Origin: Acridotheres tristis
Lineage: Eukaryota > Chordata > Aves > Passeriformes > Sturnidae
Assembly (NCBI GenBank): GCA_037013685.1
Contig: CM072895.1
Coordinates: 9,026,463-9,090,462, forward strand
DNA length: 64,000 nt
Direction of reading: 5' to 3'
Shown here piece after piece: positions 1 to 12,400 of this stretch (within the stretch, counting starts at the first letter, position 1; each line of letters begins with the position of its first letter). The position numbers were made by a program, and so were the translations under genes. The notes under the pieces are model-generated. The model did not search any database and was not told the origin of the DNA. It saw only the letters and a program-made list of their open reading frames with translations.

Positions 1-1605
1 TTATTTCAGCCTATTTTTTTTACTTTGCTCTGCAATCATTCATCATAGTCCGACAGAGAGTATTCAACAAGACAAAAATGGCAAAGTCACACACAGGAGT
101 CAAATGTTCTGCTCTGAAAGCGACAGCCCATTTAATTTTGGCTGAAATATTGCTCAGATTTGGAGGAGGGATACAAAAGAAAACAGTGGTGATAGAAAAA
201 TTATTCCCTTAAACACAGCAGTCTCCAAGACAGCAGAAAGTGGTTCCATCAAGGGCTTTGTTAATGTGGTCACAATGTACCAGCCTGTTCAGACATCTGG
301 AGATACACACAAAGGTCCTCTCCATGCCCTTCCAGGCCACTGGGAAGTTTAAAGTGAATTTAACACGTGATTTAGTGGTGGAAGCAAAGTGTAAAAGTAG
401 GACAGGCATCTTCAGACAGCTAAGCACCTTTGTTAAAAACACCAGCACAGAGAGGGGAACAGGAGGGCTTAAGGAGTCCTGTTGGACAAAATCCCATCAC
501 TGCACTGTTCCTCAGTTTCCATCAGTGCTCTGGTGCAAGCCATGGGGAAGCCCTTTAATAAACTGAAGATTTACAAGGGATGCTGTATCACAATGTTGCT
601 GAAAATACATGAGCATAACACGGTTTCCAACTTCACACTGTTTACAAACAGGTATTACCAAGAAGGCTGATAATGCATCAAAGTAGAAAATTAAGTACCT
701 AATTAGGGCTGTATTCAACCCCACTATACCAAGTAGAGAATAAAATTATTTACAAGACCATTTGGCAGGACATCAAGTAAGAAATCATGTTGCTTTTAAA
801 ATAAAGTCATAAATTCATTTATATGAAGATAATGTCATTCTGCTTACAAAACTGTCCCTGCTAAACTTGCATTCCAGTTTTAAAACAGGAATACTGAAGG
901 AGTACTCCATGAATCACTGAAAGGTCAGCTAGGAACAGAGGCATTCCTTTAAATTAGAAGTATAGGAGAGCCTGGGCCTGTGAACACGAGGTCTCCATAT
1001 GTCTCTATATGTGTCCATACAGGCTCCCACATTCGATTTATAAACACCCTATGGAGCAGAGAACCTAACTTGCAAGCTGACAAAAGCTGTGGAGGTTACA
1101 GAATAGATGGCTGCCCATTTCCTCCTGGGATCCTACTGTCAAGATCTTCTGGGATGTAATTTGTCCTAAAATCAATTAATTTTTACAGGGACCACTCCCA
1201 CTGAACCTTGCAATATCCATCCTCGCCACTGTCTGCTGGAGTTATTGCCCTCAGGTCATGGGAGCTTTGGCACACCAAAGTTTGTACATGGTGAATGTTG
1301 CTGGAAGCTATTATCCCAGGGAGCTCACAGGATCCGACAACTTGGGGATGTTGTTTCCACTGAGAACCAGAAATCACTTTCTGATCTGACTGATGTTCGA
1401 AGAGGGGCCATCTGTGCTGCCCAAATTGATGCTGACAACTGTGTTTGATGTCTCTGTCTCAACTGCTAAAGAAAAATCACTGTTCTGTTTTCCTGGCTCT
1501 GCAATTTCTAACTCTGTGTCAGTGGAGGATAAGATGAGGAGTGATAGTGTGACACTGCAGGGAAAGTTTGGGTAAAATACCAGGGAAGAAGAGCAACTCT
1601 TTTCA
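1..1605. other. Noncoding, nothing recognised
   Basis: AT-rich unique sequence. The frames here are 60-110 codons long, overlapping, and resemble no known protein. No repeat family was seen. Confidence 0.6.
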
Positions 1606-1795
1606 ACAGGAAGAACAGTGATACCCTGGAAGAGACTGTCTGGGGAGGATTTGGTGGGATCTCTGGAAGTTAAGGCCATTAAGAACAGGTTAAACAAACT
1701 TCTGACCAAGAGGCTTGGGCAGAGCTTGGGGCAGGAACTGAGCAAAGATGACCCCTGAAGGTAATTTCCAACACTATTTCTGTTTCTAGTAATGT
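1606..1795 (+). mobile_element. Old, diverged CR1 LINE 3'-end fragment (sense)
   Basis: The strand reads as a decayed CR1 3' region. There is a 'taccctggaagagactgtc' block matching the usual CR1 'rtactggaacaggctg' block, then 'tggtgggatctctggaagtt' (CR1: 'gtggaatctccatccttgga'). Next come 'aagaacaggttaaacaaact' (CR1: 'aagaacaggttagataaac') and finally 'cctgaaggtaatttccaaca' in place of the standard 'ctcgaggtcccttccaacc'. The order and spacing are as in CR1. Divergence is far higher than in the copies at 6342 or 17438, so this is probably an old subfamily shared with turtles and crocodilians. It has no coding capacity. The family match is from memory, not a database search. Confidence 0.6.
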
Positions 1796-4700
1796 TCATG
1801 TAACCTGTGGTGCTTTAGGTTGAGTGTCTTCCCTAGAAGGTGCTGACTTCAACTGCTGCCCAGAACTAATTAATTCAGACCCAAGCAGCTGGAATGGCTG
1901 TACCAACCACAGATACCCCATATAATCTCAACTAAAGCACAAGAAATGGAATCACATAGAGAGTTCATGGAGGTCTGAAGAAATCTTCTCTCAGAGCAAT
2001 GGGCCTCATGTCAAATATAAAATAGTTTGAGTGATGAGAAAGTAGGTCAGAAGCAGAAAATCCAGAGGGTTTATTTTTAATTGTTGTTTTAGGTTTCAAC
2101 ATAAATCAGAATATCAAGTGCATGTTGGGGCACAACTGCAGAATCACTTCTGTGATACAAGTTAATATAAATTACTGGTGAACAACAGTAGTGAATTTCT
2201 CTGGAGTACCTGGCATGAAACCCTTGGATTACCTCTTTCATCCTTGCCACTGTTTATAAAATCATTACAAAACCAATTATGTAAGCTCTAGGTTTATAAA
2301 AGTTAATATCATCTTTATATCACAAAAGATTCACTGTCTTAGACTAGGGAGAACCTGTCTTGGTCTAGATTAGGGAAGTCAGTGTCTCAAGATATCTATT
2401 AAACACAGCTTTGGCAGCCATATATGTTCAGTTCAGTTGCTTTCAGCTACCTAAAAATTGAACATGTATTTGAAAGACTGCTCTACACCTCCCTCTAAAG
2501 TCAGTGAGAAAAGGAGAGCTCTTCATTCCTCCTACAGCAGATGTCTGGGTAAGTCAGATGAATCACCCCATGGAGACAACACACTCACCATACAGGTTAT
2601 AGAAGGTTATAGATGATATTAGACATCTATTATCTATAGGTCTCTCATAGGACAGATGTATCCTGTCCTTGGCAATATTCCAAATGAAGGGGTTAAAGTG
2701 ACCTGTCTAAAAGCCCCTTCTGTCTCTGCAGTTTATATCCATGACTCAGTTTCATGAGAAATTTGCTCTTTGACTTCCCTAAAGACAGCAAGCCAGAGCT
2801 CTGCCTGCTCTGAGTCTGCCACGCTGCACAGCCCTTGCTTTAGAGGAAAAATTGCTTTTCCAAGACACCAGAAATCACTTGTAAAGGAAACACGATTTGG
2901 TTGGGTTTTTTGCATTTCTGACAAATCAAGATATCAGATATGCTTGTTATTATTTAATAATAATAATAGCAACAATTTCTCAGATGTAAAAGTAATACAA
3001 TAATGATAGGCTTCACGGAACATACAAAAAAAGATTAACAGATATAATCAGTTGCAGAAGGAACTGAAGAAAATCTGGGACATGAAAAGCAGAGTAACAA
3101 CTGTTTGTGGTGAGCTGGGCTTTCATGATGGGGGTATCACAGCAGCAGCATAAAATGGAAACAGGGTCTACTGTAAAGCCGTGTGTCCTCCAGATGGCAA
3201 CATTGATTGGTATTTCTAGAGAGTTTGGGAGGAGCAATCTTTCTCTGGGATACATGGATCAGTCTTCAGTACTGAATTGCATTAGTGCTGCCCTCAAGAC
3301 CCTGGCCTGAGGCAGGAAAAGCCAATTCTTTGACAATACTCGTGACAGTCAAAATGAGGAGAGAAAGTCAAAATCACTTTGGATGGAGCAGGCTTTGGAT
3401 TCAGCAGATCCAGGGGAAAAACAATTGTGACACAACTATCTGGCAAAGGACAAAGAGGTATTTTAATGGATCGACCCCTAAGAAGGGATGACGATCATTA
3501 AAGATGAAAAATGACTGTGATCTTTCCCTCAGCATTCTGAGTCACCAGGACTGCTGGTGCAAAGACCTCTCCCATTTTGCAATAACACCTTGATCTCTTC
3601 AAATCTTGAGATGAAGGACTGACAACTGATGGGCATGAGAGTAGCACCTAGTGCTGCACTAGCAATGATATTTAGTGGCATTCTGAGGCTTTACATTGAG
3701 GATTTTATAACCTTTCAGAAAAGAGATCAGAAGGATGACTTGTAGTTAAGTCTGAGATTTAAATGTATTTGCCACAAGTTAATTCCAGTCCCCAAGCTGC
3801 AGCCAGAAGAAAATAAAGAAATTAAGGCCTTTTGTTTTCTTAGCTTTACTAATTTTCTTTCCAGTGCATTGCAAACACATAGTATGAATTCTGCCTTGAT
3901 TTTGTGACCACTTTAATCTCTTAAAGTCCTGCTCTTAATCTGATCAGGATGCAGGGAGAGATGATATTCAAATACCACGTGAGCAGGAGATTCAGGACCA
4001 AATGGCAGGCTGGTGTGAACTGGCTCAGTGCTGGTGACTGCAAAGCAGTGTCACTCATTGGGCTGGCAGCAGAATTCAGTCTCATCTTCTAGGTTGGGAG
4101 AAGTGATTAATATTGGCTTGAGTCTTTCATATCATTTCCATTTAGAGAGAAGATAAAAACTCCCAAAAGTTCTATCACATTCTTAGGCAATTTGTTTCTT
4201 TTTCATTATTTGCTAGTTCATACTGAAAATTTCTTGAGGTTTTCATGACTCATGTGTCCTCTCTAATAATGTTGGCAATTAATGAAGGGTTTCCTGGAAA
4301 ACAGACAAGTTCAAAGTTTCAAAACCCCTGTTTTCCACTGAAGTTTAATTTCTAGAAAATTTTTCCACTTTCAACAAGAATGAGACTGAAAAGCAGTGAA
4401 CATTTTCCATTAAAGTCTGCGGAGAAATTTCCTTTAGTTTCTCACAGAGGATTGCAGGGCTTGAAACAGCCTCCACTTTCACCACCACTGCCAGGACTAG
4501 AGCCAACATCATCTGCTTCCTTCTTCTGCCTTAAAGCAGGCCTAAAAACCTCACTGAGTTCCCAATTTCTGTGCAATTATTTCTCCTTTGATGTCTTCAC
4601 ATCGATCCAGGCTATTCATGATAGTCATGTTCCAGTCCTCACCTTTTTCAAAGTATTTGGAGTTGCCTCCCTCCACTTGGCCCTGCTGAAAGAAATGAGG

Positions 4701-5811
4701 CTAATCTTTGTCTGATGGGAGTAGTTAACTAGGATTACTTTGTCCAGGGAAGAGCTAAGATGATGGACAATGACTTTATTCATCTCTGTAGCTCTCTCAA
4801 CTGTGGATACCTTTTCAGTTTCTACTCTGCTTCCCCTACATTTTCCATGCTGAAGTCTCACCAAAAGGTCTTGTTGCAGCACAAACAAGAATTCAGCCTA
4901 CAATTTTTGTTTGCTTATTTGTAAAGCCAGTCCTGTTCTGACTGATGTGAAAAAACCCTAAAATAAATACAAAATTCCACAGACTTTTGCACTGAGGTTT
5001 TTAGGGGCATAGGGAAAGAGCAGGACTTTGGTTGCTTTGTCCACCTAAAAATCTACAAACTACACATTTTATTTTCCATATAGATTTTGGTAAAGATAAA
5101 AAATGGTTTGAATAAACACGCAGGATTTTTTAAAAACATTTTTGGATAAATTTTTAAAACATCGAGCCATGCTTTTACTGAACACTGAGGATGGCTGCAG
5201 AAAGCTTTCTCATTAATTATATTTTCACTGAAAATCCCCCAGCCCAGTGTGCTGGCTCAGAGCCATTATCCTCCATGAGCAGTTTGTCACCAGGGTGGGC
5301 CTGAACCACACCATGGGTGACATGTGGCACCTTTGCCCAGTGTCAGCACAGTCCATGCACCAGCAGTGGGAGGACAAGGTTCATTTCTTCTGCCTGTGTC
5401 ATACTCACCAAAACTGAGACACCAGGAATTAACCCCACAGGACTGTAGATGGGAACTGGTGTGAACCCACCCTTATTTAATCTCTGGTTGACTGAGGCTG
5501 ACTCTGACATCTGATGTGCTGATGAGCTCATACTTGGGTGTTAGAAGGGGATCGATGCCCTTTCAGGAGATGCAGACCACAACAGACCCTTCTGATGAAG
5601 CCACAATGCTAAAATGTTAATCTGATGAATTCTACCTCTATGGCTCTGGTGTAAGAGGTTAGCAAAACACTTTCTGTGCCAAGAAGCTGTAAAATAAGCT
5701 TCATTTTAGATGTGATAGGGGAATATCTTCTTACTAATTGCACCAAGGTGTCTGCTGAATTAGCTGAGATATGATGCAGTGACTGTAAAGCCTCTGTGTG
5801 AAAACATCTAA
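1796..5811. other. Noncoding unique sequence
   Basis: AT-rich unique DNA. The longest frame is about 111 codons (4380-4715, plus) and looks compositional. A small (AAT)n tract is the only simple repeat. No exon, RNA gene or mobile element was recognised. Confidence 0.6.
2955..2968 (+). repeat. (AAT)n microsatellite
   Basis: About four to five TAA units. Confidence 0.85.
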
Positions 5812-5875
5812 TAGAGTCAAAGTAACCAGCACTGGAAGAGACCCCAGGGCAGATCAACTATGCCTAAACCTAAAC
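5812..5875 (-). mobile_element. Possible antisense CR1 3'-end scrap
   Basis: The stretch 'ctggaagagaccccagggc' followed by 'agatcaactatgcctaaacc' resembles the antisense CR1 tail 'ttggaaaagacctctaagatcatcaagtcc...aacctaa'. Only about 60 bp align by eye and the match fades on both sides. It could be chance similarity. Confidence 0.35.
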
Positions 5876-6341
5876 CAGGCTAACCAGTGTCCACTCACAC
5901 TGTACAAACCCTGCACTGAAAGGAGAAGAGTTGTGATTACATTTGTCCCTTTGAATTTCTGCCAGGTCTGACTTCCACCAGTGGCCTCATGCACAGCACC
6001 CAGTTACCATCCCTGACTACATCCAGTGGTGCTGGGATTGATACAGAAGCAAAGCCAGGACCAAAGCTCCATTATGACTTCACCTCTCTCAGTCTCTGTT
6101 CTAAAATCCATCCAGAGAGAAGAGCCTGGAAATGTTGTTATATCTGTTCTACAGGTGAAATGGCACAATTATCCCAGCAATTGCTCCATGGAGATATCAT
6201 GGCCAATGCTTTCTGCATTTAAAAGAGTGATGAAAGATTCAGACCAGCCTGGTTTCTCTACAGCCCTGGAAACATGCAATCACAAGGTCCTAAGAAAGAT
6301 CCAAACAGGACTCTGGCTTAAATCCCAACATCATATGGAAA
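5876..6341. other. Noncoding unique sequence before a CR1 tail
   Basis: No CR1-like sequence continues upstream of 6342, which shows how strongly that copy is 5'-truncated. Nothing else was recognised. Confidence 0.55.
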
Positions 6342-6447
6342 GGAGCAACCTGGTCTGGTGGAAGGTGTCCTTGGCCAGGGCAGAGGGCTGGAACCAGATG
6401 ATCTTTAAGGTCCCTTCCAACCCAAACCGTTCTGTGGTTTTATGATC
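6342..6447 (+). mobile_element. CR1 LINE, 3' end, heavily 5'-truncated (sense)
   Basis: A near-consensus avian CR1 tail. 'gagcaacctggtctggtgga' leads into 'aggtgtcc', an altered 'ggccagggcagagggctggaa', then 'gatgatctttaaggtccc' and 'ttccaacccaaaccgttctg', ending in degenerate octamer-like tails around 6436-6447. Only the last 105 bp or so of the element is present; upstream of 6342 the sequence no longer resembles CR1. Such short copies are typical of target-primed reverse transcription. The copy is young relative to the one at 1606. The open frame running from 6026 through it (139 codons) is a by-product of this tail. Confidence 0.85.
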
Positions 6448-9400
6448 CGGTCTGTGATGGAGATGGGAGGGGAGCTCAGATGTCCCAGCTCCCAGGTCTG
6501 TGTTGCTGCCAGTGGTGCTGAGCTTCTCCTGACATTTTGCTCTAACTCTGTTACAGCACAGACCGAGTTTTCATGCTCGTATCTTGAAAATGTGAGTCTG
6601 GTTTGGAAGTGTGTGTGGCCCTTATCCTTTTGCTCTCTAAATATAGGGTCGTGTCCAATATTCTGAATCTGTCTTACTAGGAGTGATTTTATAACAGTGG
6701 ATTATTCTACAATATGTTCATTTTTTCCCAGGCACCAGTAATAGGAGGTAATTTATACGTCCAGTGGAAGCCAGAATTTCTTTTCAGTAATTTCTCCCAG
6801 TTATGTTTATCAATAAGTATCTCTCAGCAAAATGCCAAATCTCACAAGCATGTTTGGAAAGTCAAATATGTTTGTGTAATACAAACCTATGTCATGTCAG
6901 GAATTAGTTTGACTAATAGGCCTTTAATTAAATCCTTGTGGGGTCTTGGTGTTAATAATAGACTCAGTTTCCAAAAAGTTTAATTTATAAGATAAATTCA
7001 CAAATATATCCGTCTAATAAATCTTTCCTACATCCAATATTTGTCCTAGAAACAATAACAGGACAGATAATTTATTAGACTATTTCCTATTGCATTATAA
7101 TGACTACGCTTGATATTTTAAATGTATCCTTCAGAGCCCTGGAATGACAGAGGCTATAACTAATGAAGATAAAGATTTCCAGGGCTCATTGATCCAGGAG
7201 AGACATACTTACTGTAACTTTCAGACCTATATGTAATCACAGAAATATTTCCCCAGAGAACACAAATTACAGATGGCTCTAAAACTGCCACCGGGGAAAT
7301 TTTGCAGAAACCACAACAGGAAATGTTTATTTTCTCAACCCTAATAACCCTCTCACAATCCAAATTATTTTATATTTTTGAGAAAATTGCATTAATACCC
7401 AATTAAATCTTTTCTTGAAACATACATCACTTTTATATAAATATCTATATTTCTCTTTACTGTATTTTCTTTAGTCAGCTCCTTGATTTCTCACATAACT
7501 GGGCAGAGTGTAGGAAACAAAATGTGACCTAAAGCGTCTCCATTTCTCTTCCCTTCCAGCATGCTTGGAACAGAGGTGAGCACAGTATAAGGGCAATTCT
7601 ACCCTGGCATAAATGCATGGGAAAGCTAGGAGAACAAAAGTGCCAGGTCTAAGATGTAGTCCCAGAAATACCATTCTGGTATCTGTAAACACTTTTTAAA
7701 GAGTTAGAACTATCCCTAATTTATTGAGCCATCACCCCTCAGATTCAGAGAGGTCAGAAGAAATATGCTCTTGCTGTCCTTATCCTGCAGCACATCTGGT
7801 TGTAGCATTCTCTTCCTCCAGTTACACAGGTCACAGATTTTGGTTCTTTTAAGTCCATTTGTTTTACTTAAAACTGATCAAAATATTTATAGTTTTTCAT
7901 ACCAAACAAGTCAGCTCCAGGTAAATCTAGTGAGAGTACGACTGGCATGGAAACTGCACAGGCTCTCTCGTCATGTGAATCCATGGATAGCCTCACTTAA
8001 TTCAGGCTGAAGTGGGAGGAAAACGGGTGGAAGACAACAGCTGAGGAAAGGAATTTGTTATGTTTTGATCAAGTTTGTTGGAAGGCTTAGAAATGCTTGA
8101 CTTATTTCTAATTGTACTGGGTAGAATTCAGTTCTTTGTGGCCTTCTCAGCGTTGCTCTCTCAGTCTCAGTCTCAGGTCTATGCAGGCACAGCCTTAGGG
8201 GTGTGTATCTGAGGTCAGGCAGCTGCTCTGACCCCAAAGGCTACTGAGCAGAAGGCAAGATAGCCACCCACTTCCTTGAGAGTTTGGGAAATAAAATGCA
8301 CCAAAAAGAAAATGCTAGCTTGGGTTGCTGGTGATTTTTAGAGGAAAATCTGATTTGCGACCGGTGGTTTGGCTCGCAGCGTTGTGCGTGCATGGATTTC
8401 CTAGCAGTGGAAATGAGGCACTTAGGAAGCTTGGCTAGTGCTGGCCCACTCTGGGCAGCTTACCCCAGGAAATCTCACATCTCCTTGCACCTCTGCTCCA
8501 AAATCCTTTGCACGGCATTGCAGACAGAGATCTTTGGGCAACAGCAGAACCATTCAGCACTGAGTGTTTAGAAAAGCAGGGGACAGAAGTTGGTAAAGTT
8601 GTTTCCCAGTGACTCAGAAAAATCATCATGTCTGAGGACTTGTACTCATCTCTAATCTAATGAGCAGAGCAGGTGGTTGGCTTTTCACATACAACAGGCA
8701 TTAAAAGCCCAGCACATTTTCTCTATACACTTATACATTTCCTGCTGCAAAATGCATCTCTACCTAGGAATGAAGAAACAAAATAAGACCAAATCCCCTG
8801 CAATTCCAAAGGTGACAGAAATGTAAGATATAGAGCATTTCTGCTTCTATTTCCCTGCCATACAGAGGACGTTGCAAAACATTTCCCCCAAACTTGCAAC
8901 AAGCTTAAAACAAGCTGCAGAAAGGACCCAAAGCCACAGCCTACAACATAAAACAGGAGGAGAGCAGGAAAACTAACAGGCAGAGAGATGCCGAGGGCTC
9001 CTGCAAGCAGCAAGGGAATTTGTTAGGTGCTAATTCCTGGGTGATCCTCAACAGTGGGCTGTGCTCTGTGCTGAGGCTGGAGGCAAAGAAGAGGTGACAG
9101 GTCCCTGACTGTCATCTGATGAAAAACTTATGCCTGACCCTGAGCTTGATGATTTAGTGCTGGTTGTGTGAGCAGGACTCCCTGAACAGGCTCCAGAGAA
9201 AATGCTAACACCAGCTGGAGCGCCAACACAACCAGCTCTGCGTCCTGCTGCTGGCTGGGGCCAATCTCCAGCCCTCCAGAAGAAGGTAAAGAAAACCTTC
9301 AGAAGCCAAGTTACGTAACATTTACACAATGTTATAAACTAACACAGCTCTGGTTTGTTTTTTTGTTCCCATGAACATGATATGACTCAATGGAAACTAC

Positions 9401-12400
9401 TCAGCAGGAAATAGGCAGCCCATTCTGAATCCTAGGCTTCCAGAAATAAGACACTCTCTAAAGAATTTGGAAACAGCATACCTGTTGGAGGGATGAGCCT
9501 AGCTCAAGACCCTGAGCTGAAGAAACCTGGAATTTGGGAATGGTTAAAAAAAAAAAAAACCAACCTGCCTCTGGTGTTGCTGTTGCAATTATGGTAGCAC
9601 TGGACTGGGCCCAAACCATGCATCTGCGTCAGCTGTGTGTCAATAAAACAGCATTCATGTTTACTTTGAAACAAAACAGAATAACCTTATAGTGGGAAAT
9701 GGTTTTTTTCCTTCTTTCTGAGTATTTCTTAATGTTTGTACCAGCATTCCTTAAATCCCATTTCAGTTGCTACTTATAATCCTAAAGTGGTGTTTGAAAT
9801 CTGTCTCTGAACTTCAGGGTGTGAAGCCAAGTCGAATCTCTTGTCTCTCCATCAGCTCTCCTGACAAGGATAAGGAAGGACAAAATGTTATGCAGGCTTG
9901 TTGACGGAGGTGAAAGTTGGTGGCTGCCAAAGATAGTTTCTGGAAACAGTGCAAACCCTTCACTGAAACCTCACTGGCATGCAAGACAATCTTTGCTTTT
10001 TACTAGTAGGCCCAAAACTAACATTTTCATAATAATTTTCCAGTATCAAAGTGATAGTTTTTATCCAAGACAGCTGAATACTACAGAACTGTGTAACAAC
10101 AATTCAGTGCCAAACATATGCTATGTATATATTTTAACACCTTTGATAATAATAAAAAATGCATGTTCCTAGCAGTTTTCTCAACTTTCATTCAATAACA
10201 ACATCCTCAAGTTGATGCTTTTTGTTTTCCTTTCATATTATTATGAACCTGTGTTTAATTCTCAGTGCCAGTTTGGCTTTTTAACCTCTCTTTCTACATT
10301 CCACTAGTAATGTCTGATTAAGAAATTAGCCTTTCAAGTGCTATAAAAAAATCCAAGAAATACAGTAACACAATACCATGGAAAACTGATATAATCTTTT
10401 CAAAACTATAAAAATTGGTCACCCAAAGGAACATCTGCATGGTAAAAAATTTAAACAAACTGGAAGGGAATCAGATAGCTCATAAAGAACCAAGCAGCTA
10501 GAAGAGCCATTGGTCGTTTACATATTTTGCTGTCATCCTGACTTGGAGAAGACTATCATTTTGAAGCATGTTTCTTCAGTTTTAGTTACCAGCATCTGGA
10601 ACGAATTCCAGGATGGAACACTGAAAGTTTTTAAAAGGAAACTCAACCTTACAATAATTATTCCTTAAATCATTAATATGGTGAAAGTGCCAGATGTAAA
10701 AATATGAAAGAAATAAAGTAAAATATGCTTCCAGGTATCACTCAAATCCCTAATGTACATCTGTCTGTTTTCTCAGTTCAGTAATATCTGTTGTAGTCCC
10801 AGATATTTTCTTTTATGCAAAAAATTTCCACTTGCTTGTTATGATGTCTTCTGTCTTGCATACGAGTTATTGCTTTACCTCTCAGGATAACTGTCTGTGT
10901 ACACTGGGGGACTGTGGGTCTACTGTAATACAGGCAAGAGATGACAGGATGTTCATCTTTTATCCAACAGCACGGGAAACTTCTGGTTTGATGGACATTC
11001 AAGAGGAACATCCTCCTGAAAGAGTGGTTTTGTGTGGTACCAGGGCTTTGCCATCATGAAGCTCCTCACAGGGCCTGCAGATTAATAGTAGATCATTCAA
11101 TGGTCTGCTCTTTCCAGGATGATGATGGAAATCACAAGGCCAAAAGCAAATTCCCTTTTCCTTTTGTTAAGGGAATTCACCGGACATTCAATGGAGTTCA
11201 GCAAAGAGTTGCACTTAACTCGCTCAGGAGAACCCAGTACATTGAAAACTCCTGGAACACCTAACTAGATCCCACCAAATCCCCAGGCATTCATTTGTTT
11301 CTGCTAATGCCCTCCCCTCCATCCCTCCACAAAGAAGATGTCTCCTCAGAGCTCCACTGAGAACTCTCAGCACTGCTAAGCGTTTTTGCAGATTAATGCT
11401 TGTCTGAATGTTACTAATTAGGGCAGGCGACTATATAATGAGATGCTTACAAAGTTTATTCATCACTATAAATAAATGTTAAGCATCTGGCTTGCAGGCT
11501 ATTCCCATGTGCCACTCAGGTCCGTGTGCTGTAGAGCCAGATGGAGCTGGAAGGACACCAATCACAGCACAGAGGGATTACATGTCTTTAAAACCATGGC
11601 TAACTTAAATAAGCAAGTTGCCATCCCTCCATAAATCCCACATCTACCACCAGATGTGTGACAAGACTATTGCACTGGGCTTTCTAGCTTGGGCTCCCCT
11701 GTTCCAAAGGGGCAGAGGAGAAAGCTGGCTGCCCATGGCCAGAGCTTCTACACAGCCCACTCGTCAGCAGAGCCACTCTCTGTTGGTGACCAGCTGAAAA
11801 GAAAGTCCCAGTGACTCACAAAGAGGAAAACCATCCAATGAGGCTATGCTAAGTAAACTCTCCTGTCCCAGGCAGTGGTGGAAATGACTCATCTCCTTTA
11901 CAAAGCTTGGGGCAAGAGTTTCTCTCTGCCATGTTGACCAAATGTTAAGTGTGTTTCTCAAGAGGGCTTTTGCAGTGAAACCATTGGTGATGTTTGTTTA
12001 CAAGCCCCAGTTTAATTACTCAGAGTAGCAACAGATCTGAACAATGACACTCTGTTTCCTGAAAGCATTTTTTAGCCCGTGTAGAGGCTGACAGAGAAAG
12101 TGGGATTGACAGGTGGATGCTTTATTTTTTATTTTTGTCCCTGAGCAATGCTGTACAAGAAGCAGCACTCTTCTGCTGCCATGGGCTTCATGTTGCCTGG
12201 GAAAGCCTGATCTGGGACATCCTAGACTCTGGGGGAAGGGAGGTCATTCCTCATCCAAGTGAAGAGGGAGGGAAAGGAAACTACCCAAGCCAACATCAGC
12301 AGAGAGAAGGAAATAAGGTGGGTTTTCCCAGAGCTGGCTGAGTCAAACCCTCTAGAAAAAAGGAATACTTAAACTGTATTTCTGGTTTTTAATGGCCTTA

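Noticed and set aside
1374..1799. 141-codon minus-strand open frame
   Set aside because: It lies largely antisense to the old CR1 fragment and shows no domain.
6026..6445. 139-codon plus-strand open frame
   Set aside because: It ends inside the CR1 tail at 6342-6447 and has no recognisable domain.
10585..10650. Possible old CR1 scrap ('agcatctggaacgaattcc')
   Set aside because: The similarity is too short and the following sequence does not continue as CR1.
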